Source of the DNA: Salminus brasiliensis
Taxonomy: Eukaryota > Chordata > Actinopteri > Characiformes > Bryconidae
Assembly: GCF_030463535.1 (NCBI RefSeq)
Contig: NC_132892.1
Coordinates: 30,037,411 to 30,101,410 of the forward strand
Direction of reading: 5' to 3'
DNA length: 64,000 nt
Part shown: piece after piece, positions 1 to 33,262 of the stretch
Layout: each line of letters starts with the position of its first letter
Numbering within the stretch: position 1 is the stretch's first letter
Program-made: the position numbers and the translations under genes
Notes under the pieces: model-generated
Database searches by the model: none
What the model saw: only the letters and a program-made list of their open reading frames with translations
Told to the model about the DNA's origin: nothing

Positions 1-237
1 ACACATGGCCAGGAGTTGTGAGTGTGTGCCTCGGAGTCTGGACGGAAGTGAGCATTTTTAATGAGCTCTAAAAACTGGGACACCATTTGCTGAATAATGA
101 GTCGAGCCCGAACAAGGCTTTGAGAAAATGTCATAATGTCTGGGGTTTTTATAACCAACAAAAAAAGCAACAAAATACAGTCAAAACTAAAATTTTTCTT
201 AAAGAAAATGTCATGGCACAGCTGAAACAATTCCCAG

Positions 238-1045
238 GGTGGTTGCTATGGTAGCCCAAGTGGTTGCTATGGGGTCGCTTGGCCATTGCTATGTAGTTCC
301 ATGTGGTTGCTATGCTGTTGCTAAGCAGTGCTGTGTCCCAGGTGGTTCTTAGGACATTGCTATGTTGCTAGGTGGTTGCTCTGGGGTTGCTGTGGTATCA
401 CAAGTGGTTGCTTTGGGGTCGCTTGGCCATTGCTATGTAGTTCCATGTGGTTGCAATGCTGTTGCTAAGCACTGCTGTGTCCCAAGTGGTTCCTAGGACA
501 TTACTATGTTGCTAGGTGGCTCCTATGGGGTTGCTGTGGTATCACAAGTGGTTGCTTTGGGGTTTCTTGGCTATTGCTGTGTAGTTCCATGTGGTTGCAA
601 TGCTGTTGCTAAGCACTGTCGTGTCCCAGGTGGTTCCTAGGACATTGCAATCTCACTAGGCGGCTGCTATGGGGTTGCTGTGGTATCGCAAATGGTTGCT
701 CTGGGGTTGCTTGGCCATTGCTATGCAGTTCCAAATGGTTCCTATGCTGTTGCAGGCGGTTCCTAGGACATTGCTGTGTTGCTAGGTGATTGCTGTCGGG
801 TTGCTTGGCATGGACGAAGTTACAGTTAAAAACAAACTGCAAATGTAGAGTGATAAAATAGCAGAAGTGGTTGCTATGTTGCTATGTTCTATGCTGTTGC
901 TAAGCAGTTGCCACCGTGTCCCAGGTGGTTCCAAGGTGGTTGCTATGTCATTGCTAAGCAGTTGCTATTTCAGGTGATAGCAATAGTGTTGCTTTTGCTA
1001 TGCTATGCTGTTGCTATGGGGTTGTAAAACAGTTGCTATGGGTTG
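238..1045. repeat. Minisatellite with 144-bp higher-order period in UGP2 intron
   Basis: Degenerate short units of the GGTTGCTATG type. The phrase TTGCTGTGGTATC recurs at about 387, 531 and 675, so the short units are organised in a 144-bp higher-order repeat. It ends about 60 bases before the first UGP2 exon in the window. Confidence 0.85.
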
Positions 1046-1106
1046 TTCAATCCACTTTGCTCATAATAACAATCTCTCTTACCCCCCTCCCCCCTCTCTC
1101 TTTCAG

Positions 1107-9018
<7,912 letters not shown>

Positions 9019-9108
9019 AGCCTTTCTACACACCCTGAACAGCAATCACACATGCTGCCTCTTACTGCCTCTCACATACAACCAATACTCGACCTCTGGA
9101 CTGTTACG

Positions 9109-9163
9109 TTTGTGTGTGTGTCTGTGTGTGTGTGTCTGTGTGTCTGTGTGTCTGTGTGTCTGT

Positions 9164-9195
<32 letters not shown>

Positions 9196-9196
9196 T
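9109..9196. repeat. (GT)n/(CTGTGT)n microsatellite in UGP2 3' region
   Basis: Compound run starting about 90 bases after the UGP2 stop, probably inside the 3'UTR. Confidence 0.9.
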
Positions 9197-10619
9197 TCTC
9201 TAACTCCAGACTTCATCCATCTGTTTCTCTACAGACTCTGTTATCAGCCTCCTCTATACTGCAGTGCTGAGAATGAGCCACCACCCAAATACTACTACTA
9301 CTAGTCTGCTCTGTGGTGGTCAGTCCTGAGGGGTCCTGAACACACAGGGTGAAAGGAGGCTAATAACAGAGTCTGCATGGATGGATGGATGGATGGATGG
9401 AGACCGTCTGGAGATATAGAACTACACAGTGCTCCTATGTGGGAAGTGGATCTGGTGGATTGGACAGTGAGTGTAGAAAGAAAGAGGTGGTTTTAATGAA
9501 GTGGCTGGTGGGTTTTTGTGTCATGTCAGTAACCACCCTCGCTGGGTGACACCATGGCATGGACTTTATGAAGCAGTGGAAGGTGTTTAGGTGACGAAGT
9601 TAGTGGCTTCCGGGTGGTGGAATGAGCTCGAGCCGGGGCATCACAGATGCCACTAGACCGGGTCTCCTGCACAAGTGGATAAGAGAGCACACCAGTCAGC
9701 TGTAGCAGAGTGAAAAACCATCATCAAGGGCAAAGGGGCAAACTGACTGATGTCCAAAAGGGCATGGGGTCGAAGGGTAGTAGCTAATATATGGGAGCTG
9801 CCATAGTGAAGATCTACTGATTCTGGACATTGCACATTGATGCCAGAGGGGCACGACGCCTCTGGCGAGTGGTACAGAGCAGTTGACGGCCCACTGTGGA
9901 GCAGCTAACCTCTTTAATGAACCTTCCATCACCCTATTACTGTCCATGCCACAGTGTCCCATCAGCTAGCATCATCCAAACCAAGGGTGGTCATATTATT
10001 TTGATATGACTGTGTGTGTTTGTGTGTATATGATTATGTGTATGTGTGTGGGTGTGTGTGGGCATGTCTCAGCCTCAGAAAATGACAATCATCTTTAGCA
10101 TTGAGTGTTCCTCACACTCACGGTCAGTCTGATCGTCACTGTATATCTGAATGTAAGGTGTGTGTGATGGCTACAAGTGGAGCCCTAGCAGGGAAGACTG
10201 TGAGAGTGTGTGTGAGAAGGCTGTAGAGGCGGTTATATGGACTATGGTTGTCTAGTTTGCCTGGAGATAGGAATTAAAGGTGCAATATGCAGTTATGTGT
10301 CTGGGTCTGGCTGCTTTATGGTGTGTTGATATCTGCTGTAGTTTGCTTTACATAGGAAAAAACATTATTTGTAACAGGAGCGCCTGCTGTGTTGGACATT
10401 TTGTAGGGGGGGGGGGGGGTGTATACACCTCAGTTAACCAATTGAATGCTTACATGGTTCTTTACCTGGTTACATTTTCGATGATGGAAAATCTTGTGTA
10501 GAGTTCCTTAAAGAGCATTAAAAAGGGTTCCACCATTGTTGGGATTCAAAGAACCCTTTTTAATTATCCAGTTTATATATCTCTCATGCACACACACACA
10601 CACACACACACACAGTCAC

Positions 10620-11050
10620 CCATAACACTGAGTAGCTCCCCCTTCTGCTGCCTCAACACATCTGACTATTCGAGGCATGGACTCAGCAAGACCTCTTAAG
10701 TTGTCCTGCTGTGGTGTCTGGCACCAAAACTAATGTTAGCAGCGGCTCCTTTAAGCCCTGTACCATGAGCATCAATCAGCCTGCTGACCCTGTCGCCAGT
10801 TCACCGCTTGTCCTTCCTTGGAGCACCTCCGTAGGTACAGACCACCGCATACCGGAAACCCCCCCACAAGAGCTGCCTGATGTTTTGGAGATGTTCTGAC
10901 CCGTCGTTGAGAACATCACAGTTTGGTTCACCTTCAGGAACCAACCAACGTATGAAGATCCCACCCCCTGCCAGGAGCCACTGTAGAAGAAGATGATCAG
11001 TGTTTCCACCTCAGCTGTCAGAGGTACTAATGTTATGGCTGATCGGTGTT
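10620..11050. mobile_element. MITE-like element ending ATGTTATGGCTGATCGGTGT
   Basis: The right end, read on the opposite strand, is ACACCGATCAGCCATAACAT, a terminus I know from very abundant non-autonomous DNA elements in fish. The body contains a known-looking GTACAGACCACCGCATACC stretch. The left boundary is uncertain. Confidence 0.6.
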
Positions 11051-11079
11051 AGTTTTGACTGGGGAGTGAAGATGCACCA

Positions 11080-11180
11080 TTTCTTTGAGGGTTCTGTAAT
11101 AAAGGCAATGGTTCTATATAGAACCATGAACAAAAAAGGACATGTCGAAGAACCCTTTTAAGGTTCTGCATAGATTTTCT
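11080..11180. repeat. AAGAACCCTTTT / GGTTCTATATAGAACC short palindromic repeat
   Basis: Inverted AGAACC motifs typical of small fish DNA elements. Related pieces lie at about 10500-10560, 34965-35165, 35545-35645 and 63585-63630 (shared GAGTGATGCCAT / GAGCGATGCCATA). Confidence 0.5.
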
Positions 11181-11555
11181 TTAATGCTAAGAACATATGC
11201 TTTGGAACGTTATGTATGTATAAAATATTACTTCTAATAATAGTAATGATTTAATTTATTACGATATTTAATGTAACATTTATATAATAATTGGATTCAT
11301 TATTTTTATTATTACTATTATACAGTCACATGATGCTGTATCCATAACATAGGCCCCTCCCCTTCCTCTTCCCCTTAACACATAAAATTTTGTGGCAGTA
11401 AATACACACACACACACGAATTGGGATAGTAAGACCTCTTGGTCCCAAGCTTGCTTCTCTAACCTCTAGGTCACGGCTGCCCCATATACATATGATATAG
11501 AGGATTTTACACCATCATACTCTTCTGTACCAATTTCTCCACACCATACTGAAAC

Positions 11556-11603
<48 letters not shown>

Positions 11604-11640
11604 AGAACAAACTACTAAACGGGAACCGGTGAGCAATGTC

Positions 11641-11646
11641 TTTATT
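11641..11646 (-). other. Candidate SPAST poly(A) signal (AATAAA on - strand)
   Basis: TTTATT on the + strand gives AATAAA on the - strand, about 2.85 kb after the SPAST stop. It would imply a long 3'UTR that includes the MITEs at 12355 and 13606. Other TTTATT motifs are closer, so this is only a candidate. Confidence 0.3.
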
Positions 11647-11732
11647 ACAGCTCCACTCCAATTATATACAAATCAAAACCAGTGTCTTAAAGACAACACA
11701 GCACACCTGCATTCAATTAAACCACTTGAAAG

Positions 11733-11769
<37 letters not shown>

Positions 11770-12354
11770 CCTGAGGGCAAATACAACTCCATGCTTTCTT
11801 TACTACTCTTTCTTTAACCCATCACTACAGTAACCTCCAGTCTACTTGTCTACTTGTCTTGTGGGTCTGCTGCCCTCTGCTGGTCATCAGCAGGGAAAGC
11901 ACCAGAAGGCCTGGAGTTACAGACCAAGCTATTTTATTTAAAAAAAAAAAAATTTTTTAAAAAGAAAGAAAAACACAGACCAGTTCAAATGATCATCAGT
12001 TGATTCATCAGTAAGATTTCTTTTTTAAACACTGAGGTTTTAGAAAAGACAGAACTTGCTCTAATCTCCTCCACAGACACACGAGTGCTGTTCTACACCA
12101 CAGGTATAAAACAGTCACACACTGGAGTCCTGAGATGTGTTAAAGGCTCGAAGAAAAGTGAAGAGTGAAGTGAGCACAAACCCAAACCTTAGAATGGGTC
12201 AGAACTAGAGACGACACAGCGGTAGGAGTGAAGACATCAGGCCATCAGCTCAGGAAATGCTGGAGTGGACGATCAGAAGAAAAACAGGGAGCGCGCACTA
12301 GAGATTTGAGCTATATACAGATATAGCCAAATATATACAGAGAGATTTTTATAT

Positions 12355-12753
12355 TAGGGCTGCACAATAGATCAACACGCAGATGCAGGATAGTGACGTC
12401 ACAGGATTCGCAATGTCACATAAGGCAAATTCAATCAAACCGCATGATTTTTTAATTTTATTTAATTTTTTTTTGCTGCTTGATTTGCTTGAGTCAGAGT
12501 ATATTTACCCAGTATCCTTAATTTTCCTAGAGAACATTAGTAATGTTGTGACCTGCTGGATTGATGATCTGGCAGAAAGTCCTGTATTTTTGTAGTATTG
12601 CTATATATATATATATATATGTAGATATAGATAGATATATTTTTATTATATATATGTATATTTTTTTCTTTTAATATATTTATTAATATATTAAATATAT
12701 AAAATATACAAAATATCGCCACGTCAGTCTTTTTCCAATATTGTGCAGCCGTA
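12355..12753. mobile_element. MITE with TAGGGCTGCACAATA terminal inverted repeats
   Basis: Left end TAGGGCTGCACAATA, right end TATTGTGCAGCCGTA. The AT-rich interior includes a (TA)n run. No coding capacity. Confidence 0.75.
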
Positions 12754-13605
12754 CATGTTGAATCATGCAGTTCTGGTGGAAATTCCTGTATCATTTATTA
12801 ATATTGCAGGGGGGAAAAATTATATTTATATAATTTATACAAAACAATAAAATTTAATTAATTAACAATTATTATTATTATTATTATTATTATATAGCAT
12901 TCTGCTATTGATAAGTCAAATATTTTTTTCCCGGTACTACATAGAACACTTTTTGCTAATAGTGTGTTTTGAAATGGTACCTTCTGTCTGTAAAGCACTT
13001 TCACCTGCTGCCTGCTGGTGTATGAAAAGGTCTTTATGAATGTATGATAATAATAAATGATTATTATTATTATTGTTATTATTATTATTATTATTATTAA
13101 CTACAAAGGCTTTTCTGTTAAATAAGGGAAATCTCTGCTAACATGGTTTTAAGTTTATTGCACTCCTAACAAATCTACACTGATGTGGCGTGTGAGAGGT
13201 TCCAGCATGAGGACATTCAGTAAAATAAATGACCAAATGATGTCACAGCATCTCTAGTTCTAACCGCTTCTACCACTCGAGCTTTAATACAGATCCAGGT
13301 AAATTACTCCGACATCCCGTCCCATAATCAGCAGAGTTAGCAAACGATCAACAGCTTCATGATGACAGGAGGAACCTGGGGAACGTCGCGGGGAAGCTAA
13401 GGCACAGTCTCTCGCTCAGTGCAGAATCACTGGGCTTCAAACAGGAGGTACTGCTGGAGGTGGGATGGAGGTCATGGTGCAGGGAGGGGCAACTTTGGCT
13501 TGAGCTGGGGGGGAGGGGGGAGTACTCCAACATTTCTCCACCTAATCTCTACTCTATCAGGTGCATCTGTGTAGGAAACACTGACTGAGCTTTTTTCTTT
13601 TAATA

Positions 13606-13912
13606 ATATGATGTCCAAATGTTTGTGGACACCTGCTAATAAATGCATTCAGCTACTTTTACTACGTTGCACCCATTGCTGACAGAGATGTGCAAATGCA
13701 CGCAGACACACAGCTTGTCTAGTCCCTGTAGAAAAGAAGTACTGCCAATAGAATAGGACTCCCTGGAGCAGATAAACATCATGAGCCTATTGGCACCATG
13801 CTGCTGCCTAACGCCAGTCGTAGGGTAGAGGGGTATAAAGCCCCCCAGTATTGAGCTGTGGAGCAGTGGAAGAACTGTGTTCACTGGAATGATGGATGTT
13901 GCTCCATCCTAT
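13606..13912 (-). mobile_element. MITE family A, copy in SPAST 3' flank
   Basis: Carries the family-A phrases GTCCAAATGTTTGTGGACAC, CTTGTCTAGTCCCTGTAGA, TGCCAATAGAATAGGACTC and GGGGTATAAAGCCCCCCAGT. Fuller copies at 36928, 41178 and 45048 show the other terminus (GGACAAAAGTATTGGGACAC). Confidence 0.75.
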
Positions 13913-14499
13913 ACTAAGCCATGGTTGGTGATAATCGACCACCTGACAGATGCAGCAGATTTGGAAAATCACTCCTTAAGTGTTCCTCCAAGAGGCAAGT
14001 TTGAGAACATTTCCCATAATGCATCAGGTTCAGGTTCTGTGACTAACTGTTCCCTCAACGTCCAGCGAGAACAAAATCCAGGACGGGAACCTGTAGGTCC
14101 AGATTTCATGACCTGGGTTCTACAGCATCGCTCGAAGAACCCTCTGTCTTACCTTTATTGTTTAAGAGAGCAGAGAAAGTCATTTCTACAATAATCACAG
14201 TGGGTCTGGACCCGTACCCCTCCAAATCTGTTCCAGCAGTGACGACTCCACCACCGGACCCCTTTTTAACAGCCTCTCCTGCAGTGGTTCCCAAACCAAG
14301 CAGAATCAACGCTTCATTCATTCACATCAGTTCATGCATCCAAAACAAGCTCAGGACGTTCCGGCCGGACACCACCGTGTCCTCAGACAGAGCGGTCACC
14401 AGGGGCTCCTCATGAGAGCTAAAAAAATATCCAAGTGCTTTTCTTGGTAGAAACAAGTTCTCCTCCAAAAGTGTCCCAACTCCTCCGGTCCACAGCGCG

Positions 14500-27817
<13,318 letters not shown>

Positions 27818-28040
27818 CCACCCGGCTCCACAGCTCCACAAACATACCTGGAGCGAAATGAAGGGAAAGTGTCACTCCGCTGTGAAACCGAATAAACACC
27901 CTCCGATCACTCCTGATCACTCCTGAGCACTCCTGAGCACTCCTGATCACTCCACTCTCTAATGTTGTTTGGGAGGAGACACACCGGAAGCACCGCCAGC
28001 TCCTGTATCGGAATGTAATGTGACGCAAGCGGAAACTACT

Positions 28041-28420
28041 GGTTGTCTTTATAATTAAGTTAATTATTATTATTATTATTAATAATATATTCGCATATAT
28101 TTTAGTGTATTTATAATAAATTCATCATATTTATAATTAAACAAATATTATTTCCGGATTGTGCCCAAATTTGACGTCTACTCAATGGCCTGTGCTCACT
28201 AACGCTTTTAGATAATTAAAGGTTGTCTTTATAATTAAGTTAATTATTATTAGAGTATTATTATATGTATATATGGCAATAATAATGTATTCGTATATAT
28301 TTTAGTGTATTTATAATAAATTAATCATATTTATAATTAAAAAAATATTATTTCCGGATTGTGCCCAAATCTGACGTCTACTCAATGGACTGTGCTCACT
28401 AACGCTTTTAGATAATTAAA
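28041..28420. repeat. Tandem duplication of ~180-200 bp between SPAST and DPY30
   Basis: Two copies, about 28041-28220 and 28221-28420, both starting GGTTGTCTTTATAATTAAGT and both containing TTTCCGGATTGTGCCCAAAT, ACGTCTACTCAATGG and AACGCTTTTAGATAATTAAA. They differ by a few substitutions and by the length of an ATT run. Confidence 0.9.
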
Positions 28421-28559
28421 AAGTAAATTTTTATTTATATTATTGTTATCATTTTAGTATACGTTTATGTAATATTTCAAATTCTATTTATATAAAAAAA
28501 ATCATAATCTTTTCATAATCACCATCATGAAGAGAATAATGGATTAGCAGTGGAGCTGG

Positions 28560-28631
<72 letters not shown>
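28560..28631. repeat. (TA)n microsatellite in the divergent promoter region
   Basis: About 36 TA units, followed by AT-rich sequence and a T run near 28660. Confidence 0.95.
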
Positions 28632-28635
<4 letters not shown>

Positions 28636-29061
28636 TTATTTATTTTAATTATTATTAATATTTTTTTTTTTTTTTAAGGATACAGATACTTTGACATCGA
28701 TGCCCAGCAATGATCGCCTTATGAATGCTAATAAGACATTATGTCAGTACTGTGCAATAAAAAAAATACTAATAATAGATAATTTGGAGGAAAGAAGTAT
28801 TATATTATGCATAATAATACAAACTGGTAAGTGATAAATGTTTTTTTAACTGATTACAAATAAACAAATTAGTTTACATTTGCTATTTTAACTACCTTGC
28901 AAAAATAAACAACGTATATGTGATTAATTTTTACATAAAAAAAACCTGTTTAACACGGTACGTTAAAAAATGTCAAACTACGCAAACTACGCCAACTACG
29001 CCAATTCTCGTCCACGTTCTGCGGCTGCGTAGGAGCGACTGCGTAGAAACCAACAACAAAC

Positions 29062-30807
29062 ATGGCGGACGGTGAGCGCTTTCTCTCCTCTTTGTGGTTT
29101 ATTTATTCAACCAGATGCGCGTCCTCCTTCCTTTGGTGGGGCTTCAGTCAGATGTGTGATCTTTGAAGACGCCTAAACTGCTGCTAGACCGGACTGCAGT
29201 GTTAGTTATGGGTTTAAAAATCACCAGAGGGTTTAGCTAGCTAGCGATGCCGGGGAGCTTCGTGTTTAGCCGCTAAGCTAATGCAGCTAGTGCTAGCGGT
29301 AGCTAGTAGCTCTGTGAATCCCGCCACTGAGCGACAGCTGCTGAACCCAGGCAGCACATCCCACCTGTTTCGAGTTCAGTCTGTGGCTTTAATGCTGTGT
29401 TTCCCCGCATCCAGGCCTGCAATCCTCCTGCCCGTGACTTGGCTAGCTAGCTACCCCGTTAGTGGGTGATCAGCTCCTGATGGAGAGGATCAGGTGGAGC
29501 AGGTAGATGTGAAGCTCTACCCAGTCCAGCTGAACTGCAGGACTAAAGGGGGGGGAAGCCCGGGTCTAAAGCAGGTTATTAGATGATCAGTCTGTAATCT
29601 AGTAAAAGCCAGGACCTGAAGTCTGTACAGGGCCCATGTCCGGCCCATGTCCGGCCCATGTCCTGCCCATGTCCTCGCCTTTTCCTTGAGGCTCATTCAT
29701 TAGGAGCCACTAAAGGATCATGGTAGAAATATAATATTTAGAGAGACAATATTTTCCATCAATTTAATCAATTGGACCCTCAGTTGGACCCTCATGGATC
29801 CTTCAGTTAAATTGAGTAAACAATATCTGGAACTGGGGGATGTGATGTTTTCTCAATGTACTATTTATTTATTTATTTATTTATTAGTAAATAGATTTGG
29901 GCAATATGACTATTTTATCATGTATCGTGATAAATGTTGTTATTGTGGGACACAATATGCTTTTATGAGTAACATGAATAACATTCATTCATTCATTCAT
30001 TCATTACATGATGAACCATTACGATAAATATTGTGTATCGTAAAAATAATATTAATAGTAATTCTTTAAATATCTTGATATAAACATTTTCCATATTGCC
30101 CAGCTCTGCTGGTAAGCACTTTTTAGATTGATGCATTTTAATTATTAATGTGGTTAATTTATTTATATAGAGTATTATTTTGTCTGGTATGTCTTTGTAA
30201 ATTGATGCATTAAATATCTTTAGATAGATGAATCCCCTCTTAACTCTCAGTGGAAGACTTTTATGCGCTTTTGAGATTGATGTATGTAAACGACGTCGGC
30301 TCCGATTGGCTGCCCTGCATCTGTATTTTATACAAAAAAGCAGTGAAAGCAAGCTAAACTGGCTGTAGGCTGAACTGAATATAAAGGCACAGTAACATAC
30401 AGCTCAGTTTCCATAGATGCAGCCGGAGGAAGTAAATTGTAAAAATTCAACTCTTGACTCTTGTATGAAAATGTATTTCAAACTCTTTTTATGTTAAAAT
30501 AAAAATTATATTTTTTTAATTTAATGCTGTGTTTCCCTGCATCTTATTAAATTATATTAAAATTTCCATTATATGAGCCCTTAAAGGAGCGAGGGTGTCT
30601 AGTTTTATACTGTAACTCACACTCTCTTCCTAGACTAAGGTCTTTAACAAGGACATGCTTTCTTTCTTAAGTAATTGGAGCCCTTTAGAGCCCAGAGGCC
30701 CTTTAAAAGGATCAGAAACTGCAAAGAATCAAACCTGCATCCGTACACCCTTATTAATAAGCACCAACAGGACCATAGAATTCTGCCCCCTTAACTCATC
30801 GAAGTTC

Positions 30808-30852
<45 letters not shown>

Positions 30853-33098
30853 CAGATCACACAGATGCAGACCAGAGCATGGAAGGACACACTCCTGTGA
30901 GTTACCTGATGTTGGTGCTACAGGCTAAACCAGTCAAAGCAATCTGTGTTATTGCACTAGTGTGTGTTACTGGTGTGACGCTGTGTTTTGCTCCATTCCT
31001 AGGTTGCAGAAAACCCCCATGCCGAATATGGCCTCACAGAAAACATCCAGGTACTGGATATTCTCAAACAGTTGTGACCTAGAGTTGTGCGAAAGGTTTG
31101 GCAAAACTCCAACAAATGTCATGTTGATGCTGTCTGCAGAGAATAGTGGAGAGTGAGAAGACCAACGCCGACAAATCCACCAAACAGAAAGTGGATCTAC
31201 AGACCCTACAGACTCTCCCCACGCGAGCGTATTTGGATCAGACGGTGGTGCCGATTCTCCTGCAGGGACTGTCCGTGCTGGCCAAGGAGCGGTAGGTTCC
31301 ATCGCACCAGCGTGGCTCCGAGAGATGAGCGTAGATCATGTTCAGTCCCTGTACCATAAACCATGACTTTCAGCATAAGGGAATTAGATCATATTACAAA
31401 CACATGGTCTTAAGGAGAGCTGGGCGATATGGTAAAAATATTATATCACAATATTTAATGGCATCCGATCCACAGCAACTTAGCAACAAGGTTACTCAAA
31501 GGTAGGCCAGCGTAGTGTTAGGAGTCTTACTCAAGGACTCTTATTGGTGTAGCGCAGCATAGTCACCCAGACCGGGAATTGAACCCCAGTCTCCCACATG
31601 GTGTAATAGCTCACTGGCAGGTAGTGGTGTTACCTATTGCGCAATACCTACCACACTGTGTATAATGATGGCAAAACTTATAAAGCTGCCCTTTAGAGGA
31701 ATCCCAATAAAACAGAGGTCACTAATAGGTGGGCTGCGGTCCAGGTCAGGACCCAGATGCTGTTCTGTCCAGATGTGGACCTGTAACTAATAAACTATTG
31801 AGAGCTATTTACTTGCGATGGAGTGTTTGGTTTAGCAGGTTTAGCAGCCCAGGAAGCTCACAGACCAATCACACACATTGTAAATATCACACAAATGGAG
31901 CCTCTCAGCCAATCAGATCTGTGCATTATGATGAGCGCTGGGATTCGAGTGAGAGAGCATGTCCAGAGAAGGAGAAAAGTAGAGCAAAAACGGAGCTTTT
32001 AATCAAGACTGGACTCGTACATGTTTACTCTTCCCACCGGCAGCTCTGTAATTAACCATTATGCCTCACGTTTATTAATACGGTTATTAAAAGCAGTGAT
32101 GTCAAGCAGGACTACGAGACGAGTTATTAAGCTCGTTATTTTAAGATGCACATTTTTTCAATTGCATTTTTTTTTTTACTTGAAATGAGAAAAGAGCAGT
32201 TATCTAGAGTATGTATTATTCATAAATCGCTCAGTTCGGAGTGAAAATTGACAATAAAAAATTACAATAAATAAATATTGTTGAAATATACTGTAATTGT
32301 AATTGTGCTTGTAATTTGATTTGATGTTTAGTTGTTGATACAGAAGTTGTTTAGTTGTTGATACAGAAAACATCGCCATTGGCTTGCTCACGGGGGTCTT
32401 TGATCCTTCATGTTATTTCTTCTTTCTTCTCTGTCTCTGTCCTTTATTAAGTACTAATTATGTAAAGCTGCTTTGTGACGACAACAGTTGTAAAAAGCTA
32501 TACAAATAAATCTGACTTGACTTGACTAATATAATGTTGAGATATGGCTTGAGGGCCTGATTCAATTTAATTTAAATATCTGAAGAGCCACTTTTGATTT
32601 CCTTAAAAAAAATCCCTTAATGTGCAAAAGTGAAGATTTACTGCATGAATGAGGAAATACGTTTTTGTATTTTTTAATAAACAGTGCATTGTGGCCATGA
32701 GAAAACAATAATGGAATTGGCATAAATACACTGCAGTTAAACATCGTCTGCTTTAATCGCCCAAAAATTGCTGCGTTTTAGGAATACAGCAAAAGAAATG
32801 AATACAATCATAAACTTAGAACTTTAAAAAAATAGCTGAAAATGAATGTCCAGTGTTTCTCTTAGCTCTGTGATTGTTTACGCTATTCTGTTCACCCAAA
32901 GCTGCCTCTCTTGGATTGTAGTTCAGAAAGTGAAGCTATTCCACTTTAAGCACTTTTTGTTATTGAATCTTGTCACTGAATCTTGTGCTCATCCTGTTCT
33001 TTCTGTGCTCTTTTTGTTCCTACAGGCCTCCAAATCCGATTGAGTTTTTAGCAACGTTCCTCTTGAAGAACAAGTCGCAGTTCGAGGATCGGAATTAA
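29062..33098 (+). CDS. dpy30: DPY30, core cofactor of SET1/MLL histone H3K4 methyltransferases
   Basis: Small nuclear protein that dimerises and binds ASH2L in SET1/MLL (WRAD) complexes, promoting H3K4 trimethylation. Coding exons: 29062-29071 (ATGGCGGACG), 30856-30896, 31003-31050, 31140-31291, 33026-33098 (stop TAA). Phases close to 107 residues (human 99). The N-terminus is variable. Then come VAENPH and [12 protein letters not shown], and the Dpy-30 motif [19 protein letters not shown] with the helix pair ending [20 protein letters not shown]. Compared with the family there is a three-residue gain (LQTLQT) just before LPTRAYL, caused by a 9-bp tandem duplication at about 31196-31213. A (GT)n run abuts the exon 2 acceptor. 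It is head to head with SPAST. Confidence 0.96.
29894..30108. mobile_element. MITE with TGGGCAATAT termini, DPY30 intron 1
   Basis: Left TTTGGGCAATATGACTATTT, right CCATATTGCCCAGCTCTG, imperfect inverted repeats about 215 bp apart, with GATAAATGTTGTTATTGTGG in between. A fragment of the same type (GAGCTGGGCGATATGG) is at 31419-31461. Confidence 0.65.
31480..31655 (-). mobile_element. tRNA-derived SINE, reverse copy in DPY30 intron 4
   Basis: Reverse complement matches the SINE at 47537-47760 over the AGCTATTACACCATGTGGGAG and ACTAGCTGCGC-like parts. The B-box region is still seen as GGGAATTGAACCCC on +. Confidence 0.6.
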
Positions 33099-33256
33099 AA
33101 CGAAGAATAGCAGAGCTGCCCTCCCCCTCCCCTATGGCAGCGCAGGAGCATTTGTTTGAGGAGAAAATGAATGGTGTCACACATGTTTATCTGTTTGCGA
33201 TGTGGTAGTATTTTTTTGTTTTAGGTTTAGTTTTTTTTTTTTTTTTTTTAAACACA

Positions 33257-33262
33257 AATAAA
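33257..33262 (+). other. dpy30: DPY30 poly(A) signal AATAAA
   Basis: Canonical AATAAA 159 bases after the DPY30 stop, following a T run, with TTGCATTCTTGT downstream. It gives a short 3'UTR. Confidence 0.7.

Larger units (their letters stand above)
9019..14499. other. Convergent intergenic/3'UTR interval between UGP2 and SPAST
   Basis: No coding gene seen. It must contain both 3'UTRs. Contents include MITE-like blocks, CA runs at 10589-10615, 11562-11600 and 11736-11768, a G-run near 10406, and ATT runs near 12870-12892 and 13060-13100. A GGATGGAT run lies near 9380. The stretch 9240-9990 resembles common fish dispersed repeats but I could not place its ends. Confidence 0.7.
27818..29061. 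promoter_or_regulatory. Divergent SPAST/DPY30 promoter region
   Basis: The start codons of SPAST (-) and DPY30 (+) lie 1.24 kb apart, head to head. Both ends are CG-rich (27540-28030; 28975-29070, with ACTACGC repeats at 28979-29003), as expected for two housekeeping promoters. The middle is AT-rich with a tandem duplication (28041-28420) and a (TA)n run. Short CACTCCTGATCA repeats lie at 27905-27952. Transcription starts were not identified. Confidence 0.65.

Noticed and set aside
27839-27841. Alternative SPAST start eight codons upstream (MWSCGAGW)
   Set aside because: In frame and possible, but MNSAPEG matches the conserved spastin N-terminus better; kept as an alternative only.
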